A stretch of 7,238 nt of DNA from Smithellaceae bacterium (GCA_028701435.1 JAQVQT010000093.1:1-7238), one strand, 5' to 3'. Shown: positions 1-6,649, counted from the stretch's first letter. Made by a program: numbers and translations. Notes: generated from the letters alone by a model not told the origin.

Positions 1-810
1 TTTTTCAATGCTTTTAATGTAGAGATCCTCGTCGATGCCCCAGCGCTTTCGGAAATGAAAGCGGGAAAACCGAAGTGTGTTTCCCAATTCATCCGCGAAG
101 CGCTTCAGGGTCATTTGATAAAATCCCTGCGTCTTCACCAAAAGGTCGAGCCGGTTGGCAAAAGTCGTGATGCCGGCCTCCGCAAATTCATCGAAGAGAT
201 CCGGAAGCTTTTCCAGATAATAACGATCGGCCATCTGACCCAGAAGATCCGCCGTCCCCAGGATTTTCCCCAGCAGCTCCACCGTCGCGCCTTCAAACCG
301 GATGGCCTGCACCTGCGTGTTGAGGCCCGTGCACAGCAGGATGTCCCGAAACGCATCCAGTTCGTTTTGGAACGCCGGATCATTGCGGTAATAGTCTAGA
401 AGAAAGGCGATGCTGCGGCTGATATGAACCTGCGTGTATTTCGCCCCGGTCCCCTGCCGATCGGAGGTTTGCTGAATATAGCCGGTATCGTGCATCAGAC
501 CGCTGATAAGTCCCATGTTCAGGTCTTTTTCGGTGAACGATTGTCCGGCTTCCACGGCCCCGTGCATCAGGCGGGCGACGGCCAGCGTGACCGAGAGGGT
601 ATGGCCGAGATCATGGTACCTGACGTTGCAGGAGCGATAGGACGGATAGTTTCCGCGAAAAAGGGCAACCACGTCGGAAAAGGCCCTGTCAAAATGCGCA
701 AAGTCAAACCGCGGAAACATCAGACCGGCAATCGTATGGATTTCGTCCCGGACGGCTTTGGGGTCCCGGGTGTCCACAAGATTGGCCAGCTGCACGCGAC
801 AATCGTCCAT
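1..810 (-). CDS. HD-domain metal-dependent phosphohydrolase, class I PDE-like (3'-partial)
   Basis: The minus strand reads open for 270 codons from the ATG at 810 to the window edge, so the C-terminus is missing. An in-frame TGA lies just upstream at 823-825, and GGGGAG (816-821) sits 5 nt before the ATG, which fixes the start. The metal-binding residues of an HD domain are visible: YHDLGHT at 65-71 (H66, H70), MHDTG at 106-110 (H107-D108) and TADLL at 186-190 (D188). The spacing and the YHxxxHT form recall the YHNxxHA motif of class I cyclic-nucleotide phosphodiesterases, where the first His is the general acid and the second a metal ligand. No signal peptide or membrane segment is seen, so it is probably cytoplasmic. 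HD phosphohydrolase is a confident call. Hydrolysis of a cyclic nucleotide is only an inference; a nucleotidase or other phosphoester substrate is possible. Confidence 0.85.
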   Translation of the reverse strand, partial: MDDCRVQLANLVDTRDPKAVRDEIHTIAGLMFPRFDFAHFDRAFSDVVALFRGNYPSYRSCNVRYHDLGHTLSVTLAVARLMHGAVEAGQSFTEKDLNMGLISGLMHDTGYIQQTSDRQGTGAKYTQVHISRSIAFLLDYYRNDPAFQNELDAFRDILLCTGLNTQVQAIRFEGATVELLGKILGTADLLGQMADRYYLEKLPDLFDEFAEAGITTFANRLDLLVKTQGFYQMTLKRFADELGNTLRFSRFHFRKRWGIDEDLYIKSIEK

Positions 811-848
811 CAGCGCTCCCCGTCAGCGACGCCCTCGCGCAGAGAAGT

Positions 849-965
849 TTATGGTTCTCCGGTCTTGGCCCGTGATGTCCCGGGCCACGGCCGGCCGTTT
901 TCCCGGCACCGAGCCGCTGATTCCATGATGATGTCCGGCAATGTGGCATATTTCTCAAAATTCAT
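849..965 (-). other. Possible short or remnant ORF (38 codons from ATG), unassigned
   Basis: From the ATG at 965 this frame encodes 38 residues beginning MNFEKYATLPDIIMES and ending at a TAA 38 bp before the HD gene start. The same frame stays open upstream to a stop near 1069-1071, adding about 35 residues without any ATG. The composition looks more protein-like than the other frames here, but no ribosome binding site precedes the ATG. It could be an unrecognised small gene, a decayed remnant or chance. The TLPDIIMESA stretch faintly recalls the N-terminus of AMP-forming acyl-CoA ligases; I give that little weight. Confidence 0.15.
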
Positions 966-1069
966 CAACGGATAATGATGCTGAAGGGCAAAATCAGGCC
1001 CGGCGCCCGTGTCGGTGACGCTCCAGCGCTTTCCTTGGCGCCGAAAAGCGTTTTGTTCAGACTTTTATC

Positions 1070-1098
1070 TTGCCTCGGCCTGAAAAAAGCTTTAGATA
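1070..1098 (+). promoter_or_regulatory. Weak sigma70-like promoter candidate for the PAS-LuxR gene
   Basis: TTGCCT (1070-1075) and TAGATA (1093-1098) are separated by exactly 17 nt and lie about 40 nt ahead of the PAS-LuxR start. The -35 box matches 4 of 6 and the -10 box 3 of 6 consensus bases, so this is only a candidate. An activator-dependent or alternative sigma promoter is equally possible. Confidence 0.22.
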
Positions 1099-1111
1099 AC
1101 CGATCATCATC

Positions 1112-1128
1112 CGTGAACGGATTTCACG
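1112..1128. repeat. Inverted repeat before the PAS-LuxR start (possible operator or leader hairpin)
   Basis: CGTGAA and TTCACG form perfect 6-bp arms around the 5-nt spacer CGGAT. The repeat lies downstream of the promoter candidate and ends 1 nt before the ribosome binding site. It could be an operator, for instance for autoregulation by the LuxR-type protein encoded just after it, or a short hairpin near the start codon. A dyad this short can arise by chance. Confidence 0.25.
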
Positions 1129-1129
1129 C

Positions 1130-1133
1130 GGAG
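1130..1133 (+). promoter_or_regulatory. Ribosome binding site that decides the PAS-LuxR start
   Basis: GGAG lies 5 nt upstream of the ATG at 1139. The in-frame GTG at 1133 would overlap this GGAG and has no good ribosome binding site of its own, so ATG 1139 is the better start and gives 410 rather than 412 residues. Confidence 0.6.
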
Positions 1134-1138
1134 TGGCC

Positions 1139-2371
1139 ATGAAAAAGAAAATTAAGGAGCTGGAAAAAGCCAACGAGGAGCTCCGGAGTCTGGAGGAAAC
1201 ATACCGGCTGAGCTTTGAGCAGGTGTCGGATGTCATTTTCATGCTCGACACGGACCTGCGGATACTGAACATGTCTCCCTCGGTGGAAAAAAACCTGGGC
1301 TATCATCCGTTGGAGTTTATCGGCAAACCGTTTGCCAAGATCAAAAATGTGATGGATCCCGGTTGCTACGCAACAGCCAGCGCCAAGCTGGCTTCCATCC
1401 TGGAGGGAAAAACCGTTGACCCGTCGGACTATATCATCTTCACAAAGGACGGAACACGGCGATCCATCGAAACCAACGCGACCCCGGTTGTGAAAAACGG
1501 GAAGCTCTTCTGCATCGTCTGCATCGTGCGCGACATCACCCGGCGCCGGCAGGCGGAGGAGCACTTGTTTTATGAGCGGAACTTTAGCCAGACCGTCGTG
1601 GAAAGCCAGCCGGGACTGTTTTTCGTGATCGACGAACAGGGGAAACTTCTCCGCTGGAATGACAATCTGGAAATCATGACCGGATATTCGGCCGGCGAAA
1701 TCCGGGAGACACCGGCTGTCGACCTCCTGCCTGAAAACTACAGAAAAGAATCGCTTCAGCGGATTCAGGAGATTATTCGCCGCGGGGAAATCTCCATGGA
1801 GACGGAAATGATTTTCAAAAACGGGGTTCGAAAAACGTTTCGGTTTCACGCGAAGCGCCTGTCTTACGAAGGACGGCTGTGCATCGTGGGCACCGGCATG
1901 GACGTCACCGATCAGAAGCGGACCGAAAACGATCTGAAGCGGTTTGCCGAGAACCTTCAGGACGCCAACATCGCCCTGCGCGTTTTAATGCAGCAGCGCA
2001 ACGAAGACCAGAAGGACACCGAAGAGAAATTGCAGGCCAATGTGAATGATTTGATTCTTCCCGCCTTGAAAAAGTTGAAGCAGGCCAACCTGGAGGACCG
2101 CCACAAAAACCAACTTCAGATTCTGGAGCACCATCTGCGGGAGATCGTCTCCCCGTTCATGAAAAACCTTCACGCCGCGCACGCGGATCTGACGCCTAGG
2201 GAGATCCAGATCTTGGACCTGATCAAAAAAGGAAAAAACAACAAGGAGATTGCCGTTCTGCTTGCCGCTTCGTTAAAAACGGTGGAAACCCATCGGAACC
2301 ATATCCGGAAAAAGCTCAACCTGGTCAATGCGCGGGTCAATCTCCGGTCCTACCTCCTTTCCATGTCGTAA
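1139..2371 (+). CDS. PAS-PAS-LuxR one-component transcriptional regulator
   Basis: A 410-residue cytoplasmic protein with no signal peptide or membrane segment. A short N-terminal coiled coil (1-20) leads into PAS domain 1 (about 21-135, ending in RDITRRRQAEE) and PAS domain 2 (about 143-260, ending in MDVTDQKRTEND). Both end in the usual DIT/DVT motif and helix. A predicted helical linker (262-345) precedes a LuxR/GerE-type HTH at 351-408: LTPREIQILDLIKKGKNNKEI, then a recognition helix around 378-393. No receiver domain, histidine-kinase core or phosphoacceptor is present, so sensing and DNA binding appear to sit in one chain. PAS ligands here could be a small molecule, haem or flavin; the sequence does not show which. 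The linker plus HTH resembles a family common in Desulfobacterota, from memory. The gene converges on the importer operon, and no regulatory link between them is shown. Confidence 0.88.
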   Translation: MKKKIKELEKANEELRSLEETYRLSFEQVSDVIFMLDTDLRILNMSPSVEKNLGYHPLEFIGKPFAKIKNVMDPGCYATASAKLASILEGKTVDPSDYIIFTKDGTRRSIETNATPVVKNGKLFCIVCIVRDITRRRQAEEHLFYERNFSQTVVESQPGLFFVIDEQGKLLRWNDNLEIMTGYSAGEIRETPAVDLLPENYRKESLQRIQEIIRRGEISMETEMIFKNGVRKTFRFHAKRLSYEGRLCIVGTGMDVTDQKRTENDLKRFAENLQDANIALRVLMQQRNEDQKDTEEKLQANVNDLILPALKKLKQANLEDRHKNQLQILEHHLREIVSPFMKNLHAAHADLTPREIQILDLIKKGKNNKEIAVLLAASLKTVETHRNHIRKKLNLVNARVNLRSYLLSMS

Positions 2372-2391
2372 CCGCCGGGGCGGAACCGAAG

Positions 2392-2441
2392 AAGGCGGCG
2401 CGGCCGTCCGCATCATACAGCCGCCGTCGCCTTTCCGTTTT
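2392..2441. terminator. GC-rich hairpin between convergent genes, possible bidirectional terminator
   Basis: AAGGCGGCGCGGC (2392-2404) pairs with GCCGCCGTCGCCTT (2420-2433) through 13 pairs, including one G-U and one bulged C, around a 15-nt loop. On the plus strand it is followed by TTTCCGTTTT, an interrupted T-tract. The T-tract on the minus strand is poor. It lies midway between the stop of the PAS-LuxR gene and that of the ATPase gene, as expected for a shared terminator. Confidence 0.5.
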
Positions 2442-2459
2442 CAAAACGTGCCGGCCTGA

Positions 2460-3548
2460 CTACAGGATCATTTTCAGCCGATTGACGGAGTCTTGGAATG
2501 CGTACTCTCTTTTTTGGGCCAGTTTCCTGAGAAGAACCATGGACAGGTCGTCTTCCTCTTCGGCCTCGTCAAAGGGATTGTAGGGGCCGCCCGCGTAATG
2601 GAGGCTGATCTCCACGGCGCCGCTTTCTTCGGAATACCCGACCATGACATCCAGGGCAACGGGATCCTCCTGCCGGACGAGCAGCTGGTTGACGATCAGC
2701 TCTTCCAGGATAAGCTGGATATGAAAGATTTGATTTTCCGCAATGAACTGTTTGCGGCAGAAGGTTTCAATTCCGGCGTTCAGGGCATACAGATCAAACG
2801 TTCGGGAGCGGATTTCATACGAATAGGTTCTGATCTTGTGGACAAAATTTCTCGTTTTCTCGCGCGCCGGCCGGTCATAGATCTGCCGCGGCGTTCCTTC
2901 CTCGTAGATAATTCCCTCATCCATGTACAAAACCCGCGTGGAAACATCCCGGGCGAATCTCATTTCGTGCGTGACGATCATCATGGTCATGCCGTCGGCC
3001 GCCAGCCTGCGGATGACGGCCAGCACCTCGCTCACCATCGTCGGGTCCAGCGCGGACGTCGGCTCGTCAAACAGGACGATTTCCGGCTTCATGGCCAGAG
3101 CCCGGGCAATGGCCAACCGCTGCTTCTGGCCGCCGGAGAGCTCATCGGGATAGGCATAGGCTTTTTCGGCCAGCCCCACCATCGCCAGGAGCTTCATGCC
3201 CTCTTCAAAAGCCTCCGGACGATTCATCCGTAAGAGATGGACCGGGCCGAGCATGATATTTTCAATCACCATCAAATGCGAAAAAAGATTGAAGGACTGA
3301 AAGACCATGCCCATCTTTTGGCGCAGCTGAAAAACATTGGTTTTTTTATCCAGAAGATGGATCCCGTCAATGATGATTTCACCGCCGGTCGGCCTCTCCA
3401 GAAGGTTGAGACAGCGCAGAAATGTGCTTTTTCCGCAGCCGGAGGGACCGATGACGGAAATCACTTCGCCTTTGTCGATTTCTACATTCACCTCTTTGAG
3501 AACAACCAGCCTGCCGAAGGTTTTGGACAAATGTCTGACGCTGATCAT
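2460..3548 (-). CDS. Polar amino acid ABC importer ATPase with C-terminal RsbW/GHKL-like domain
   Basis: A 362-residue protein. Residues 1-240 form a GlnQ/HisP-type ABC ATPase: Walker A GPSGCGKST (34-42), Q-loop Q84, signature LSGGQ (137-141), Walker B IVLFDE (157-162, catalytic E162), D-loop SALD (165-168) and switch His194. All key residues are present, so it should power the importer encoded upstream. Family members usually end near residue 240-250. Here about 120 residues follow (about 241-362) that read like an RsbW-type GHKL domain: LILEELIVN (279-287, N-box with E283 and N287), then strands, a degenerate G-box HYAGGPYNPFD (317-327) and a C-terminal helix-strand. The usual acidic residue of the G-box and the GLGL lid motif are not kept, so ATP binding by this part is doubtful. 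The ATG overlaps the stop of the preceding gene (ATGA), implying translational coupling. Confidence 0.93.
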   Translation of the reverse strand: MISVRHLSKTFGRLVVLKEVNVEIDKGEVISVIGPSGCGKSTFLRCLNLLERPTGGEIIIDGIHLLDKKTNVFQLRQKMGMVFQSFNLFSHLMVIENIMLGPVHLLRMNRPEAFEEGMKLLAMVGLAEKAYAYPDELSGGQKQRLAIARALAMKPEIVLFDEPTSALDPTMVSEVLAVIRRLAADGMTMMIVTHEMRFARDVSTRVLYMDEGIIYEEGTPRQIYDRPAREKTRNFVHKIRTYSYEIRSRTFDLYALNAGIETFCRKQFIAENQIFHIQLILEELIVNQLLVRQEDPVALDVMVGYSEESGAVEISLHYAGGPYNPFDEAEEEDDLSMVLLRKLAQKREYAFQDSVNRLKMIL

Positions 3549-6538
3549 GCGCGCGCACCGCCTTTCACCGTCCTTTTGCGGCGCTTCGGATCGACCCGTA
3601 TCTCCACCAGGGAAAGAAGGCCGGCCATCAGATAGGCCAGGACAAAATAGATCAGAGCCGTGGCGATGAGCGGAAAGAAGGCCTCATACGTGCGGCTGCG
3701 GATAATATCGCTCATCTTGGTCAGATCCTGAATGGCGATGTAACCCACCACCGACGTCATCTTCAGCATGGAGATAAACTCGCCCTTGAACACCGGCAGG
3801 ACATGGCGCGCCGCCTGCGGAAAGGTGATTTTCTGAAACACCTGCACCCGGTTGAATCCGAGGGCATAGGCGGCCTCATGCTGCCCCCTGTCCACCGCGT
3901 CCATGCCGGTGCGCATCATTTCCGAAACATAGGCGGCAAAATTAATCGAAAATCCGATCACCGCCACGATCATCGCGTCGAGATTCGTGCTGCCGAAAAC
4001 GATGTAGTATAAAATCATCAGCAGCACGATAATGGGCGTGCCCTGAACCGCGCGGATAAAAAACCTGGCCGGAAGGTTCGCCCACCGCGTCTGAGCCCGC
4101 CTCATCATGCAGATTCCAAAGCCCAGGATCGTGCCGAAAACCGCGGACAGAAGCGTAATGATGAGGGTCACTCGAAGCCCCTGCAAAACCATTTCGTAAC
4201 GTTTTTCGACGAGAAAAGTCCTCTGGAAACTTTCGACAAGCCGGGCCCCCGGGCCGTCCTTCGCCGCGCTTTTGGAAGACTTCCCCTGTGCCTTGACCAT
4301 GACGGCAATGCCGCCTTTGTAATTGGGGTCGCTGAAAAGAACCGACCTGGACCGTTCTTCGGTAATCGTGATGCCGCACGCGGCCATATCGCTTTTTCCG
4401 GAGATCAGGGATGGAATAATGGCGGCGACTTCCATGTCGGCAATCTCGACGGTCCATCCGAATTTCCGGGCGATGGTCATCACGATTTCCATGTCATAGC
4501 CCACCATCCGCCCGTCCCTGCGATACGCAAAAGGCGGCAGGCCGCTGTTGGTGGCCAGGCGGATCACGCCGTTTGAGCCGCCGGTTTCAAACTCCGGAAG
4601 CACCTTGGCCGCCTCGTTTTTGCCGAACCATTTGGCGTCGATTTTTTGAAGCGCGCCTGCGGCCCGCATCTCTTCGAGCGCCTCATTGAACTGCCGGCGC
4701 AGGTCCGGCCGGCTCCGGGAAAACGCGAAAGCGTATCCGTCCGAGGTCAGCCTGTCCGGCAGGATCATCAGGTCTTCCGTGTGATTCATGATGTCGCGCG
4801 CGATGGGTTCATCCACGAGAAAGGCCGCTATCTTTCCGGCCCGGAGCGCTTCGGCCTGGTCCGCGAACGTCTGAAAATATTCCGGAACGGCTCCGGGGTT
4901 CGCTTTTTTCAGCACGCCGTCGTAGGTGGAACCGGTGATGATTCCGACTTTGCGTCCGGCCAGTTGCGAAAAATCCGCGGCGGCTTTTTCTTCCGTCTCC
5001 GCCGCCGCGGAGGCCACCACAACCACCGTTCCGCCGGTGTAATAGGGAAGACTGAACAGAACCGATTTTGCCCGCTCCGGCGTGACGGCGATAAAATCGC
5101 CCGCCATGTCGGTTTTACCGGAAACCAGCGCAGGGATAATCGCCGAAAAATCCATATCCAGAATTTCCAGCTTTTTCCCGAGCTGCCGGGCGATGATCAT
5201 CGCCACTTCGATGTCATACCCCACCAGCTTTCCGTTTTTGACATAGACAAACGGCGCGCTGTCGCTGTTGGTGGCAAAGCGGATCACGCCGTTTTTGTCT
5301 TCGGTCGGAATATCCGGAAGCTCCCGGGCGTCTTCGTTTTCGCCAAACCATTTTTCCGCCAGCCTTTTCAACGTTCCGTCGTTTCGCATCCGCCGGAGCT
5401 CGGCATTCACCTGCCGCTGCAGGCGGGATTGATCTTGGGCAAAGGCAAACGCGTACTCGTTGGAAGACAGCCACTCTTTCAGGTACACGATGCCGGAGGT
5501 GCGGCGGATCATGCCTTGCGCGACCACTTCATCGGCCAGGAAGCCGGAAATCTTCCCCGATTTGACCGCCTCGATCTGGTCCGTAAACGTTGTGAAATAC
5601 GCGGGCCGGGCGTCGGGAACGGCGCGCTTCAGCACCTGCTCATACGTAGTTCCCGTCTGAACCCCCACCTTTTTTCCGGCCAGTTGCGAAAACCGCGTGA
5701 TACCCGCCGCCTGGGAAGGAAGCCGGTCCCTGCGCACCAGCAAGGAAATTTCCGAATCGATGTAGGGATCGGAAAAAAGCATCATTCGGCGCCGTTCCGG
5801 CGTTGCGTTGAGGCTGGAAATCAACAGATCGATTTTCCCCGTGGCGGCGGCGGTGACCACCGCCGGAAATTCAATGGTGTGATAGACCAGTTTTGCGTTC
5901 AGAAACAGCGCGAGCCTTTCGGCGAACTCGATATCGAATCCCGTCAGGCGGCCGTTTTCGTAGAAATTCATCGGTTCATTGCGGCCGTCCGTTCCGATAA
6001 CCAGCGTCATGGCCGGATGCCCGGGTTTTGGAAGATCCGGCATTTTCGGATTCCGCCCCATAATCCACCGGCGGTACATCTCCGCGTAGGTGCCGTCGGT
6101 TCTGTATTGCCGGATGAAATCGTTGACCCTGCCGATCAACGCTTCCCTTCCGTGCGCGGCGCCGACCACAATGAGCTCGTCGCCGATTTTTTCGTCCAGC
6201 AGCGCCAGGCCGGGTTGATGGGCGGCAACGTATTGAAGCGAGTGCCGGTCAAAGGCAAAGGCGTCGATTCTCCCGTACTGAACGGCCAGATACCCGTCAT
6301 GCAGGGACATGTGGTATTCGATGCGGCTCTTGGGGAAACGGGCTTCGACCACCGACATGGCCGACGTGCCCTGCGCCACGCCGATGCGATATTCGGGAGC
6401 ATTCATTTGGGCGGGAAGAAGCGGCTTTCGCACCTCCGGCTTATCGGAGCATCCGGCCAGCCAACACGCCCCCCAGAAAACGACCAGCGCAAAAAGGGCG
6501 CCTCTTTCCCGAAATATTTTTTTACAACGGGACTCCAT
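3545..6538 (-). CDS. Polar amino acid ABC importer: multi-SBP and permease fusion lipoprotein
   Basis: A 997-residue protein starting at the ATG preceded by ACGAGG. A basic start and a hydrophobic stretch (13-28) end in the lipobox LAGC (27-30), predicting lipidation at C30 and a periplasmic N-terminus. SBP_bac_3 material follows: a C-terminal half only (47-160), complete SBP A (177-398), complete SBP B (417-638) and an N-terminal half only (657-750). The permease domain (766-980) has about five membrane segments and the EAA loop E888-A-A-xxx-G894 with I904 and FP at 906-907. Alpha-amino-acid ligands are suggested by TPER/TEER arginines (R249, R489, R729) and aspartates of the other lobe (D97, D336, D576). 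It should pair as a homodimer with the ATPase encoded next. The L. lactis GlnPQ system has two tandem SBPs per permease; here there are three equivalents with the outer one split. Substrate identity is not readable. Confidence 0.92.
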   Translation of the reverse strand: MESRCKKIFRERGALFALVVFWGACWLAGCSDKPEVRKPLLPAQMNAPEYRIGVAQGTSAMSVVEARFPKSRIEYHMSLHDGYLAVQYGRIDAFAFDRHSLQYVAAHQPGLALLDEKIGDELIVVGAAHGREALIGRVNDFIRQYRTDGTYAEMYRRWIMGRNPKMPDLPKPGHPAMTLVIGTDGRNEPMNFYENGRLTGFDIEFAERLALFLNAKLVYHTIEFPAVVTAAATGKIDLLISSLNATPERRRMMLFSDPYIDSEISLLVRRDRLPSQAAGITRFSQLAGKKVGVQTGTTYEQVLKRAVPDARPAYFTTFTDQIEAVKSGKISGFLADEVVAQGMIRRTSGIVYLKEWLSSNEYAFAFAQDQSRLQRQVNAELRRMRNDGTLKRLAEKWFGENEDARELPDIPTEDKNGVIRFATNSDSAPFVYVKNGKLVGYDIEVAMIIARQLGKKLEILDMDFSAIIPALVSGKTDMAGDFIAVTPERAKSVLFSLPYYTGGTVVVVASAAAETEEKAAADFSQLAGRKVGIITGSTYDGVLKKANPGAVPEYFQTFADQAEALRAGKIAAFLVDEPIARDIMNHTEDLMILPDRLTSDGYAFAFSRSRPDLRRQFNEALEEMRAAGALQKIDAKWFGKNEAAKVLPEFETGGSNGVIRLATNSGLPPFAYRRDGRMVGYDMEIVMTIARKFGWTVEIADMEVAAIIPSLISGKSDMAACGITITEERSRSVLFSDPNYKGGIAVMVKAQGKSSKSAAKDGPGARLVESFQRTFLVEKRYEMVLQGLRVTLIITLLSAVFGTILGFGICMMRRAQTRWANLPARFFIRAVQGTPIIVLLMILYYIVFGSTNLDAMIVAVIGFSINFAAYVSEMMRTGMDAVDRGQHEAAYALGFNRVQVFQKITFPQAARHVLPVFKGEFISMLKMTSVVGYIAIQDLTKMSDIIRSRTYEAFFPLIATALIYFVLAYLMAGLLSLVEIRVDPKRRKRTVKGGARA
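4289..6400 (-). repeat. Three tandem 239-240-codon repeats within the SBP-permease gene
   Basis: Units at 5729-6400, 5009-5677 and 4289-4957 each encode a lobe II plus return segment followed by the next lobe I (residues 47-270, 288-510 and 528-750). Equivalent residues recur with a fixed period: W158, W397, W637; D97, D336, D576; R249, R489, R729. The last two units are closest. Their lobe I parts share 53 of 94 residues by hand count. DNA stretches such as 4543-4574 versus 5263-5294 (30 of 32 identical) and TCCGGCCAGTTGCGAAAA at 4955 and 5675 lie exactly 720 bp apart. Confidence 0.85.
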
Positions 6539-6584
6539 GCTTCACGGCCTCGTCCGGGATAATTTTCGTTGCGATGCGGGCGAC

Positions 6585-6613
6585 AATATGACAAAATGCC
6601 TTCGTCTTTGCAA
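6585..6613 (-). promoter_or_regulatory. Candidate sigma70 promoter for the importer operon
   Basis: On the minus strand TTGCAA (6608-6613) and CATATT (6585-6590) are separated by 17 nt, each matching 4 of 6 consensus bases. The -10 box lies about 46 nt upstream of the importer ATG. It sits in the 111-bp gap between the importer operon and the divergent MBL gene. No convincing promoter was found for the rightward gene in the same gap, nor any clear operator. Confidence 0.4.
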
Positions 6614-6649
6614 TGGAATAAATGCCGGAAAAGATGCGGGGGAAGGAAA

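Larger units (their letters stand above)
811..1138. other. Divergent intergenic region, 328 bp
   Basis: This gap separates the leftward HD gene from the rightward PAS-LuxR gene and should hold promoters for both. No strong sigma70 promoter is evident for the leftward gene. A weak candidate for the rightward gene lies at 1070-1098 and an inverted repeat at 1112-1128. A dyad AGCGCTTT/AAAGCGTT (1025-1032 and 1045-1052, one G-U pair, 12-nt loop) is followed by a few T residues, but no rightward gene precedes it. A minus-strand frame of about 73 codons ends at TAA 849-851 and is listed separately. Nothing else is supported. Confidence 0.6.

Noticed and set aside
424..975. Plus-strand open frame of 183 codons over the HD gene start
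   Set aside because: The opposite strand carries complete HD motifs and a good ribosome binding site; this frame shows no motif.
1025..1057. Hairpin with trailing T residues pointing right, terminator-like
   Set aside because: The stem is 8 bp with one wobble and a 12-nt loop, the T-tract is broken, and no rightward gene precedes it. It may only be a chance dyad in the divergent promoter region.
1124..1849. Minus-strand open frame of 241 codons over the PAS-LuxR gene
   Set aside because: It is antisense to two recognisable PAS domains and has no family features of its own.
2493..3233. Plus-strand open frame of 246 codons over the ATPase gene
   Set aside because: It is antisense to intact ABC ATPase motifs and gives a low-complexity, motif-free product.
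3545..3548. Apparent frameshift between permease and ATPase
   Set aside because: The ATGA overlap is an ordinary translational-coupling junction; both proteins have complete, separate domains.
4289..6400. Regularly spaced repeats considered as a repeat array such as CRISPR
   Set aside because: The 720-bp period is in-frame protein-domain duplication, not short identical repeats with spacers.
4646..6562. Long plus-strand open frame (638 codons) opposite the SBP-permease gene
   Set aside because: It is antisense to a gene with clear domains, its product is rich in Arg, His and Gly with no recognisable motif, and it mirrors the internal repeats. It is best explained as a shadow of the coding frame.
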